Source of the DNA: an uncultured Collinsella sp.
Lineage (GTDB): Bacteria; Actinomycetota; Coriobacteriia; Coriobacteriales; Coriobacteriaceae
Assembly: GCA_900752475.1 (NCBI GenBank)
Contig: CAADVJ010000007.1
Coordinates: 1 to 5,167 of the forward strand
DNA length: 5,167 nt
Reading direction: 5' to 3'
In this document: in pieces, positions 1-5,167 of the stretch
Position numbering within the stretch: position 1 is the stretch's first letter
Layout of the letters: every line of letters starts with the position of its first letter
Program-made: the position numbers and the translations under genes
The notes under the pieces: model-generated
The model's database searches: none
Told to the model about the DNA's origin: nothing
The model's input: only the letters and a program-made list of their open reading frames with translations

Positions 1-280
1 CGTCGCCGATTCCCGCGCCCCGCGTGACGGTCGTATCATCGAGGAGGTTGGCCGCTACAACCCGATGACCGCCCCCAAGACCATCAACCTCGACCTCGAG
101 AAGATTGCTGACTGGCAGTCCAAGGGCGCTCAGCTCACCGACGCCGTCGCCGCTCTGGTCAAGGCCGCCAACGAGGGTGAGAAGACCGAGACCGTCGTCA
201 AGAAGTCCAAGAAGCAGCTCGCCAAAGAGGCCGAGGCCGCTAAGGCTGCCGCTGAGGCCGCTGAGGGCGCCGAGGAGTAA
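1..280 (+). CDS. rpsP: 30S ribosomal protein S16, 3' part (5' end outside window)
   Basis: S16 is a small-subunit ribosomal protein that binds 16S rRNA and is needed for 30S assembly. The reading frame is open from position 2, and the first visible residues, VADSRAPRDGRIIEEVGRYN, are the highly conserved core of S16. Only about 20 N-terminal residues should be missing. The visible part is 92 residues and ends at TAA 278-280, giving an estimated full length near 110, longer than the roughly 80-90 residues of many S16 proteins. The extra length is a C-terminal tail of about 30 residues, first lysine-rich (KKSKKQLAK) and then almost only Ala, Glu and Gly. Tails of this kind are known in actinobacterial S16. 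It is the first visible gene of the block; the KH-domain gene begins 3 nt after its stop. An ATG at 65 is internal and not the start. Confidence 0.96.
   Translation, partial: VADSRAPRDGRIIEEVGRYNPMTAPKTINLDLEKIADWQSKGAQLTDAVAALVKAANEGEKTETVVKKSKKQLAKEAEAAKAAAEAAEGAEE
272..277 (+). promoter_or_regulatory. Shine-Dalgarno GAGGAG for the KH-domain gene, inside the rpsP 3' end
   Basis: GAGGAG lies 6 nt before the GTG at 284. It is formed by the last two Glu codons of rpsP, directly before its TAA. This supports GTG 284 as a genuine start and suggests that ribosomes finishing rpsP reinitiate on the next gene. Confidence 0.65.
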
Positions 281-283
281 ATC

Positions 284-568
284 GTGCCTGAGGTTGACGC
301 TGCACAGCTCGAGGGTGAGGCAATGCTCTCAGATCGCATCGCCGATCTCGTCGAATATCTCGTTGTTCAGATCGTCGACGACCCGGATTCCGTGAGCCTC
401 GAGGTCATTGATGGTGACGACGCCTCTACGATTGAGGTTTCGGTTGCCGAGGATGACGTCGCTAAGGTCATCGGCCGTCGTGGCCGTACCATCAAGGCCA
501 TTCGCACGCTCGCCCGTGCACTGGCCGCACGCCTCGACACTGCTGTCGAGGTAGAGGTTCTGGGCTAG
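284..568 (+). CDS. khpA: KH-domain RNA-binding protein (KhpA/YlqC family)
   Basis: This is a small type II KH protein of 94 residues. The family binds RNA and in some Gram-positives partners with KhpB (Jag/EloR) to affect cell division and small-RNA biology; its exact role in this organism cannot be read from the sequence. The diagnostic element is the GxxG loop at residues 64-67 in VIGRRGRTIKAIRTL, flanked by the beta strand and helix expected of a KH fold. The N-terminal part (LSDRIADLVEYLVVQIVDDP, residues 15-34) is typical of the family. The GTG start at 284 has a GAGGAG site 6 nt upstream. An in-frame ATG at 323 with GAGGG at 311-315 (7 nt spacing) would give 81 residues, closer to the usual family length of about 75-80. 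Both starts are credible. It sits in the usual place between rpsP and rimM, and its TAG stop at 566-568 is 4 nt before rimM. Confidence 0.92.
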   Translation: MPEVDAAQLEGEAMLSDRIADLVEYLVVQIVDDPDSVSLEVIDGDDASTIEVSVAEDDVAKVIGRRGRTIKAIRTLARALAARLDTAVEVEVLG

Positions 569-572
569 GACC

Positions 573-1094
573 TTGAGGTCCCAGTACAAAAACATCGCCC
601 GTGTGGTCAAGCCGCACGGAAGGAAGGGGGAGGTCCTCGCGCAGCCGCTGCGGGGGCTTCCTTCTGTATTGGAGCCGGGTATGCGTGTCGCCTTGACGCC
701 GCCGGCGCTCAAGCGCGACCGTTTTTGCACGGTCGTGTCCGTCACCGATACGGGCGATGGCGATCTGGTCTCGTTTGAGGGCATAGACGACTTGACGGCC
801 GCCGAGGGCATCACCGGATGCTATGTGCTGGCCAATCGTGACGACTTCGAGCTCGATTCGCTCGACGCCGCCTATACCGACCTCATGGGTCGCGAGGTGG
901 TCGACGAGCGCTTTGGGTCGCTCGGCACGATTGTCGAGATCATGTCGACGCCCGCCAACGATGTTTGGGTTGTCGAGGGCGATCGGTACGGCGAGGTGCT
1001 GATTCCCGTGATCGAGCAGGTTGTGCTCGATCTTCCCGACACAGGAACAATTTCCGTCCACGTTATGGACGGCTTGATCGATATGGACAAGTAG
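573..1094 (+). CDS. rimM: Ribosome maturation factor RimM
   Basis: RimM is a cytoplasmic assembly factor for the 30S subunit; it binds S19 and helps mature the 16S rRNA head domain. The 173-residue length is normal. The N-terminal RimM domain carries the expected HGRKGEV motif (residues 15-21). The C-terminal PRC-barrel domain begins near residue 103 (DLMGREVVDE) and shows PANDVWVVEG (127-136), LIPVIEQVV (143-151) and a terminal DGLIDMDK. The assigned start is the rare codon TTG at 573, 4 nt after the khpA stop. Its only nearby purine-rich element, AGGA at 567-570, is 2 nt away, which is too close to be a good Shine-Dalgarno, so initiation probably depends on coupling to khpA. The next in-frame alternative, GTG at 603, would remove much of the first beta strand and is less likely. 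The identity is secure; the exact start is less so. Confidence 0.95.
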   Translation: MRSQYKNIARVVKPHGRKGEVLAQPLRGLPSVLEPGMRVALTPPALKRDRFCTVVSVTDTGDGDLVSFEGIDDLTAAEGITGCYVLANRDDFELDSLDAAYTDLMGREVVDERFGSLGTIVEIMSTPANDVWVVEGDRYGEVLIPVIEQVVLDLPDTGTISVHVMDGLIDMDK

Positions 1095-1100
1095 GGAGGA
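1095..1100 (+). promoter_or_regulatory. Strong Shine-Dalgarno GGAGGA for trmD
   Basis: GGAGGA lies 4 nt before ATG 1105, directly after the rimM stop. It is the best ribosome binding site in the window and fixes the trmD start. Confidence 0.75.
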
Positions 1101-1104
1101 CAGC

Positions 1105-1863
1105 ATGCTGATTGAGACCCTTTCGGTCTTTCCCGAGATGTTTGAGCCCGTCATGTCCACGTCGATTTTGGGCCGTGCCCGCAAGGCCGGCCTTTTTGAT
1201 TTTAAGGCGTATAACCTGCGCGACTGGACGCACGACCGCCATCGTACCGTCGATGACGAGCCGTATGGCGGCGGGCAGGGCATGCTCATGAAGGTCGAGC
1301 CCATTGCCGAGGCAATCGAGGCCATCAGCTCCGAGGGTCCCAAGCCTACCGTGGTGTTCTTCACCCCCTGCGGCGAGCCCTTTACGCAGCATGTGGCCGA
1401 GCGCCTGCTCAAAAGCGAGCGCCTGCTGTTTGTGTGCAGCCGTTACGAGGGCGTCGACGAGCGCGCATATGCGTATGCCGATGAGCGTCTGTCGATCGGC
1501 GACTACGTGCTTACGGGCGGCGAGCTGCCCGCTATGGTCGTGGCCGATGCCGTCGTACGGCTCATTCCCGGAGCCTTGGGCGACGAGATGAGCAATGTGG
1601 ACGAGTCCTTCTCGACCGCCGAGGACGGTGGCCTGCTTGAGTACGCGCAGTACACCCGTCCCGCCGAGTTCATTGGTGAGGGCGTACCTCCAGTACTCGT
1701 AAGCGGCGACCACGCCAAGGTCGATGCCTGGCGTCGTAAGAACGCCATCGAGCGTACCTGTCGTTGGCGTCCCGATCTTATCGAGACGGCTCACCTTACG
1801 CCCGAGGAGCGCGCGTACGCGCAAGAGATTCTGGACGCATCGTATTCGCAGAGCGAGGAGTGA
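1105..1863 (+). CDS. trmD: tRNA (guanine-N1-)-methyltransferase TrmD
   Basis: TrmD uses S-adenosylmethionine to methylate N1 of G37, next to the anticodon, in tRNAs with G36; this prevents +1 frameshifting and is usually essential. The protein is 252 residues, normal for the family, and belongs to the SPOUT class with a trefoil-knot SAM site and a homodimer active site. Visible signatures are LSVFPEMFEP (6-15), DDEPYGGGQGML (50-61), SRYEGVDER (112-120), IGDYVLTGGELPAM (131-144), RLIPGALG (152-159), LLEYAQYTRP (177-186) and the C-terminal VPPVLVSGDHAKVDAWR (194-210). R152 matches the catalytic Arg of the H. influenzae enzyme. Fifteen residues on, at the catalytic Asp position, this protein has E167, with D166 just before it. 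A small extra segment (TAEDG, 171-175) precedes GLLEY. Residue 112 is Ser where the motif usually reads CGRYEG. The stop, TGA 1861-1863, is 2 nt before lepB. Confidence 0.98.
   Translation: MLIETLSVFPEMFEPVMSTSILGRARKAGLFDFKAYNLRDWTHDRHRTVDDEPYGGGQGMLMKVEPIAEAIEAISSEGPKPTVVFFTPCGEPFTQHVAERLLKSERLLFVCSRYEGVDERAYAYADERLSIGDYVLTGGELPAMVVADAVVRLIPGALGDEMSNVDESFSTAEDGGLLEYAQYTRPAEFIGEGVPPVLVSGDHAKVDAWRRKNAIERTCRWRPDLIETAHLTPEERAYAQEILDASYSQSEE
1855..1860 (+). promoter_or_regulatory. Shine-Dalgarno GAGGAG for lepB, inside the trmD 3' end
   Basis: GAGGAG is formed by the last two Glu codons of trmD and lies 5 nt before ATG 1866. It decides the lepB start against a longer in-frame reading that begins at 1764 inside trmD. 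Confidence 0.7.
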
Positions 1864-1865
1864 GA

Positions 1866-2429
1866 ATGGTTCCATCGCAGCATTCCGTGCTAAAGGGTGC
1901 GTTTGAGTGGGTCGTGGTTGTCGCAATCGCGCTGGTCGCCACCTTCTTGATTCGCTCGTTTGTGGTCGAACCCTTTGTGGTGCCTACCGGTTCCATGGAG
2001 TCCACGATCGAGATCGGAGACCAGATTCTGGCGCAGAAGGTGACGCTCGAACTCGGACAGCCCGTCAAGCAAGGCGATATTGTGGTGTTCCACAACCCCG
2101 ATGGTACATCTGAGCACGACGTGCTGGTCAAGCGCGTCATCGCCACGGCCGGCCAGACGGTCGACCTGCAGGACGGCAAGGTCGTCGTTGACGGCCAGGC
2201 GCTCGACGAGGACTATACGACCGGCATGAGCTGGCCGCTTTCGGTCCAGGCGCCCGGCGCTCAGGTGAGCTATCCCTACACCGTCCCTGACGACTGTGTG
2301 TGGGTGATGGGCGACAACCGCGAGAACTCTGCTGACTCCCGCTACTTTGGCCCGGTCGACCGCTCCGACTTGATCGCCGTGGCGCTAGTGCGCTACTGGC
2401 CGCTCAACCGTATCGGCGCTATCGATTAA
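1866..2429 (+). CDS. lepB: Type I signal peptidase
   Basis: This membrane-bound serine protease (family S26A) cuts signal peptides from Sec- and Tat-exported proteins on the outer face of the cytoplasmic membrane. It is 187 residues, the short form usual in Gram-positive bacteria. One N-terminal membrane segment is visible at about residues 15-34 (WVVVVAIALVATFLIRSFVV), with the catalytic domain predicted outside. The conserved boxes appear in order: PTGSMESTI with nucleophile S43 (40-48), GDIVVFHNP (70-78), the general-base box with K89 in LVKRVIATAGQTV (87-99), and MGDNRENSADSRYFGPV (148-164). The Ser-Lys dyad is therefore intact. ATG 1866 is preceded by GAGGAG with 5 nt spacing; it follows the trmD stop by 2 nt, so the two are probably translationally coupled. 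In many relatives rplS lies between trmD and lepB, but here it is absent. No terminator-like hairpin follows the TAA. Confidence 0.96.
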   Translation: MVPSQHSVLKGAFEWVVVVAIALVATFLIRSFVVEPFVVPTGSMESTIEIGDQILAQKVTLELGQPVKQGDIVVFHNPDGTSEHDVLVKRVIATAGQTVDLQDGKVVVDGQALDEDYTTGMSWPLSVQAPGAQVSYPYTVPDDCVWVMGDNRENSADSRYFGPVDRSDLIAVALVRYWPLNRIGAID

Positions 2430-2436
2430 AAACCGC

Positions 2437-2442
2437 TATAGT
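2437..2442 (+). promoter_or_regulatory. Possible -10 element (TATAGT) for glyQS
   Basis: TATAGT matches the sigma-70-type -10 consensus at five of six positions and sits in the only intergenic gap of the window, about 45 nt before glyQ. No recognisable -35 lies 16-18 nt upstream; that interval is inside the lepB coding end and reads GC-rich. A second weaker candidate is TGTAAT at 2457-2462. This is a tentative call, and glyQS may instead be read through from lepB. Confidence 0.3.
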
Positions 2443-2488
2443 ACAGTACCTAACCGTGTAATCGTTTCGACGAGGGGATATTAGAGGC

Positions 2489-3400
2489 ATGAACGCTTCA
2501 TCGCTTTCCTTCCAAGACATCATTCTGCGCCTCCAGCAGTACTGGGGCGAGCAGGGCTGCGTCATTATGCAGCCCTATGACTCCGAGGTCGGTGCCGGTA
2601 CCTTCCATACCGCGACCACGCTGCGTTCGCTCGGTCCCGCCGAGTGGCGCACCTGCTATGCACAGCCCTGCCGCCGTCCCGCCGACGGCCGCTACGGCGA
2701 GAACCCCAACCGCATGCAGCACTACTATCAGTTCCAGGTGCTCATCAAGCCCTCGCCGGTCAACGCCCAGGAGCTCTACCTGGGTTCGCTGGCCGCCATT
2801 GGCCTGGACCCCAACGACCATGACGTCCGCTTTGTCGAGGACGACTGGGAGAGCCCGACGCTCGGCGCCTGGGGTCTTGGCTGGGAGGTCTGGCTCAACG
2901 GCATGGAGGTCACGCAGTTTACGTACTTCCAGCAGGTGGGCGGCATCGAGGTCGATCCCGTGCCCGTCGAGATCACCTATGGCCTGGAGCGTATCGCCAT
3001 GTACGCCCAGGGCGTCAACTCGGTCTACGACCTGGTGTGGAGCTACCTGCCCGACGGCACGCCCATGACCTACGGCGACGTGTTCCTGGAGAACGAGCGC
3101 GAGTTCAGCGCTTACAACTTTGAGGTCGCCAACGTCGAGATGATGCGTCAGAAGTTTGACGACTACGAGGCCGAGTGCCACTCCTGCCTGGAGCGCAAGC
3201 TGCCGCTGCCGGCATATGACTGCGTCATGAAGTGCAGCCACGCCTTCAACCTGCTCGATGCCCGCGGTGCGCTGTCCGCAGTCGAGCGCGCCAACTACAT
3301 TCTGCGCGTCCGCGCCGTCGCCAAGGCGTGCTGCGAGGCCTATATGGCCGAGGTCGCCGGAATCAACGAGAATGCCGATCAGGAAGGCGAGGTGGCGTAA
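2489..3400 (+). CDS. glyQ: Glycyl-tRNA synthetase alpha subunit
   Basis: GlyQ is the class II catalytic subunit of the heterotetrameric (alpha2 beta2) glycyl-tRNA synthetase; it activates glycine with ATP and, with GlyS, charges tRNA-Gly in the cytoplasm. The 303 residues fit the family. Recognisable blocks are LSFQDIILRLQQYWGEQGCV (6-25), QPYDSEVGAGTFH (28-40), the motif 2 region RRPADGRYGENPNR (62-75) with QHYYQFQVLIKPSP (77-90), the motif 3 region EITYGLERIAMYAQGV (161-176), and AFNLLDARGALSAVERANY (252-270). ATG 2489 gives the canonical N-terminus. Its purine-rich leader (GAGGGGA 2472-2478, AGAGG 2483-2487) is not ideally spaced. The protein has nine cysteines, four of them in a CX2C-X11-CX3C arrangement at 230, 233, 245 and 249. 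glyS follows after 3 nt in the same frame, so co-translation is likely. Confidence 0.98.
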   Translation: MNASSLSFQDIILRLQQYWGEQGCVIMQPYDSEVGAGTFHTATTLRSLGPAEWRTCYAQPCRRPADGRYGENPNRMQHYYQFQVLIKPSPVNAQELYLGSLAAIGLDPNDHDVRFVEDDWESPTLGAWGLGWEVWLNGMEVTQFTYFQQVGGIEVDPVPVEITYGLERIAMYAQGVNSVYDLVWSYLPDGTPMTYGDVFLENEREFSAYNFEVANVEMMRQKFDDYEAECHSCLERKLPLPAYDCVMKCSHAFNLLDARGALSAVERANYILRVRAVAKACCEAYMAEVAGINENADQEGEVA

Positions 3401-3403
3401 GCC

Positions 3404-5167
3404 ATGGCAGACGCTAAGGATTTCCTGTTTGAGATCGGTACGGAGGAAATGCCCTCTGCACCGCTGAACAATGCCGTCAAGCAGCTTGGCACCATGATCG
3501 CCAAGGGTCTCGACGAGGCCGGTCTGGCCCACGGCGAGGTCCGCGTGATCTCGAGCCCGCGCCGCCTGGCTGCGCTCGTTGCCGACGTCGCCACCGCGAC
3601 CGACGAGGTTCACGAGGTCAAGCGCGGCCCCGCGGCCAACATCGCCTTCGATGCCGACGGTAACGCCACCAAGGCCGCCCAGGGCTTCGCCCGCAAGTGC
3701 GGTGTGGCTGCCGAGGATCTGGTCCGTCGCGAGGACACCGACGGCCGTGAGTACGTCTTTGCCGAGAAGAACATCCCTTCCGCCCCGGCCACCCCGATTC
3801 TGACGGCCCTGTGCGAGAAGACCATCGCCGGCCTGCAGTGGCCCAATTACCGCTCTCAGCGCTGGGGTCACGAGCACGCCACGTTCGTGCGTCCGGTCCG
3901 CTGGATCTGCTGCCTTCTGGGCGAGGACGTCGTGCCCGTGTCGTTTGCCGACGTGACGAGTGGCAACACCACGCGCGGACATCGCGTTCTGGGCCCCGGT
4001 GACCATGTGGTCGCCAGCCCCGCTGTTTACGAGCAGGTGCTCGAAGATGCCGGCGTGCTCTCCGCCGAGCGCCGTCGTGAGGCCATCCTTGCCGGTATCG
4101 CTGAGGTCGAGGCTGCGCGCCCCGGCTGCCACGTCGATACGCCCAAGAAGGTCTTCGAGGAGGTCATCAACCTCTGCGAGTGGCCGACGGTGCTCGTCGG
4201 TACCTTCGATGAGGAATTCCTCAAGGTCCCGCACGAGATCATCTGCGAGTCTATGCTCACCAACCAGCGCTACTTCCCGATCTATGACGGTGAGGGCAAG
4301 CTGACGCGTGAGTTCGTGATCGTCTCCAACAGCAAGCCCGAGAACGCCGAGCGCGTGATCGACGGCAACGAGCGCGTTGTGCGCGCCCGCCTGGATGACG
4401 CCAAGTTCTTCTACGAGGAGGATCTGAAGATCTCCCTCGACGAGTTCCGTGAGCGTCTGGCCAAGGTCGCCTTCCAGGAGAAGCTCGGCAGCGTGCTCGC
4501 CAAGTCCGAGCGTATTGAGCAGCTTGCGCTCGCTATTGCCCGCGAGGCTCACCTGGGTGCCCACCTGGCCGCCGACGCCGGCCGCGCCGCTCACCTGTGC
4601 AAGGCCGACCTGGTGTCCAACGCTGTCGTCGAGTTCACGAGCCAGCAGGGCGTGATGGGCGGTTACTACGCCAGCGCGATGGGGGAGAACGACGAGGTCG
4701 CTCACGCTATTCGCGATCACTATCGTCCCCGCTTTGCCGGTGACGAGCTCCCCGAGGGCACCGCTGGCTGCATCGTGGCCTGCGCCGACAAGCTCGATAC
4801 CATTGCCGGCATCTTTGCCATCGGCGAGCCCCCGACCGGCTCTTCCGACCCGTACGCGCTGCGTCGTGCCGCCATCGGCATCATCAACATCCTTCGCGAC
4901 CGTCTGCCGATCGACCCCACGTCGCTCATCGACTTTGCGCTCGAGCTCTATAGCGAGCAGGGCATTGAGTTCGACGCCGCCGAGGTCGCCCAGCAGGTTC
5001 GCGACTTCTTCCACGGCCGTTTGGTGAGCATGGCCCGCGACGAGAAGATCCCGGCCGACACCGTTGCCGCCGTTTCCGCGGTGCACATCATTGCCCCGTC
5101 GGTCTTCTTCGCCCGCTGCGCCGCCCTCGATGAGGCCCGCAAGAACGACGCCGAGACCTTCGACAAC
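3404..5167 (+). CDS. glyS: Glycyl-tRNA synthetase beta subunit, 5' part (3' end outside window)
   Basis: GlyS is the tRNA-binding partner of GlyQ. The frame is open from ATG 3404 to the window edge, 588 codons, with no stop; full-length GlyS is usually near 680-700, so about 100 residues are missing, including most or all of the C-terminal anticodon-binding (DALR) domain. The N-terminus FLFEIGTEEMPSAPL is characteristic. Further family blocks are SSPRRLAALV (about 49-58), AAQGFARKCGV (about 89-99), WGHEHATFVRPVRWI (about 155-169), KADLVSNAVVEF (400-411) with QGVMGGYYA (415-423), ADKLDTIAGIFAIG (461-474) and PTGSSDPYALRRAA (477-490); the 400-490 stretch belongs to the HD-like domain. A ribosome binding site, GAGGTGG at 3389-3395, overlaps the last codons of glyQ with 8 nt spacing. 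No frameshift or internal stop is seen, so the truncation is only the window boundary. Confidence 0.97.
   Translation, partial: MADAKDFLFEIGTEEMPSAPLNNAVKQLGTMIAKGLDEAGLAHGEVRVISSPRRLAALVADVATATDEVHEVKRGPAANIAFDADGNATKAAQGFARKCGVAAEDLVRREDTDGREYVFAEKNIPSAPATPILTALCEKTIAGLQWPNYRSQRWGHEHATFVRPVRWICCLLGEDVVPVSFADVTSGNTTRGHRVLGPGDHVVASPAVYEQVLEDAGVLSAERRREAILAGIAEVEAARPGCHVDTPKKVFEEVINLCEWPTVLVGTFDEEFLKVPHEIICESMLTNQRYFPIYDGEGKLTREFVIVSNSKPENAERVIDGNERVVRARLDDAKFFYEEDLKISLDEFRERLAKVAFQEKLGSVLAKSERIEQLALAIAREAHLGAHLAADAGRAAHLCKADLVSNAVVEFTSQQGVMGGYYASAMGENDEVAHAIRDHYRPRFAGDELPEGTAGCIVACADKLDTIAGIFAIGEPPTGSSDPYALRRAAIGIINILRDRLPIDPTSLIDFALELYSEQGIEFDAAEVAQQVRDFFHGRLVSMARDEKIPADTVAAVSAVHIIAPSVFFARCAALDEARKNDAETFDN

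Noticed and set aside
105..395. Overlapping plus-strand open frame rich in Ser, Arg and Pro across rpsP and khpA.
   Set aside because: It is out of frame with two secure genes and has the Ser/Arg/Pro composition typical of a shifted frame in high-GC coding DNA.
1764..1865. An upstream in-frame ATG that would lengthen LepB by 34 residues.
   Set aside because: It lies about 100 nt inside trmD, and the added residues are Arg-rich and unlike LepB N-termini. ATG 1866 has a well-placed GAGGAG and gives a standard N-terminus.
492..1926. Two minus-strand open frames of about 300 codons (492-1412 and 1063-1926) opposite rimM, trmD and the start of lepB.
   Set aside because: They overlap well-identified sense genes, span gene boundaries, overlap each other, and show no family motifs. 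They are expected by chance in high-GC DNA.
2441..2449. Small palindrome GTACAGTAC in the lepB-glyQ gap, considered as an operator or terminator stem.
   Set aside because: Two 4-bp arms around one base are too short for a stable hairpin, there is no following T-run, and a 9-nt dyad is common by chance.
2498..5086. A very long (862-codon) open frame on the minus strand opposite glyQ and glyS.
   Set aside because: It is in exact codon register with glyQ and glyS, which share a frame, and is open only because those genes avoid TTA, CTA and TCA. The translation is a low-complexity mix of Leu, Val, Gly, Asp and His with no recognisable domain, and the sense strand holds two certain genes.
1..5167. 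A search for a novel defence, mobile or biosynthetic system.
   Set aside because: Every gene belongs to a well-known translation or secretion family, there is one short intergenic gap, and no repeats, integrase, transposase or unfamiliar gene is present.

Overview
The window is a compact, high-GC, single-strand stretch of bacterial housekeeping genes. All seven genes read on the + strand: the 3' end of rpsP (ribosomal protein S16), a small KH-domain RNA-binding protein (khpA type), rimM, trmD, lepB, glyQ, and the first 588 codons of glyS, which runs off the right edge. No RNA gene, mobile element, CRISPR array, phage gene or repeat array is visible, and I see no undescribed multi-gene system.

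Likely host: a high-GC Gram-positive, most plausibly a member of Coriobacteriia such as Collinsella. This is inference. The rpsP-KH-rimM-trmD order is typical of Gram-positive bacteria, and the base composition and alanine/glutamate-rich S16 tail look actinobacterial. Mainstream actinobacteria (Mycobacterium, Streptomyces) normally use a single-chain glycyl-tRNA synthetase, however, whereas this genome has the two-subunit glyQ/glyS type.

Layout: positions 1-2429 form one tightly packed gene block. Gaps are 3 nt (rpsP-KH), 4 nt (KH-rimM), 10 nt (rimM-trmD) and 2 nt (trmD-lepB), so a single transcript with translational coupling is likely. At two junctions the Shine-Dalgarno sequence of the next gene is made from the Glu-Glu codons that end the preceding protein. 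Positions 2430-2488 are the only real intergenic gap (59 nt). It contains a TATAGT -10-like hexamer that may start a separate glyQS transcript, but no convincing -35, terminator or T-box. glyQ and glyS are 3 nt apart and in the same reading frame.

How the genes work together: S16 and RimM serve 30S assembly, the KH protein binds RNA, and TrmD makes m1G37 in tRNAs to prevent frameshifting. LepB removes signal peptides from exported proteins, and GlyQ/GlyS together charge tRNA-Gly. The points most worth a second look are the absence of rplS between trmD and lepB, a Glu at the expected catalytic Asp position of TrmD, and a cluster of four cysteines in GlyQ.
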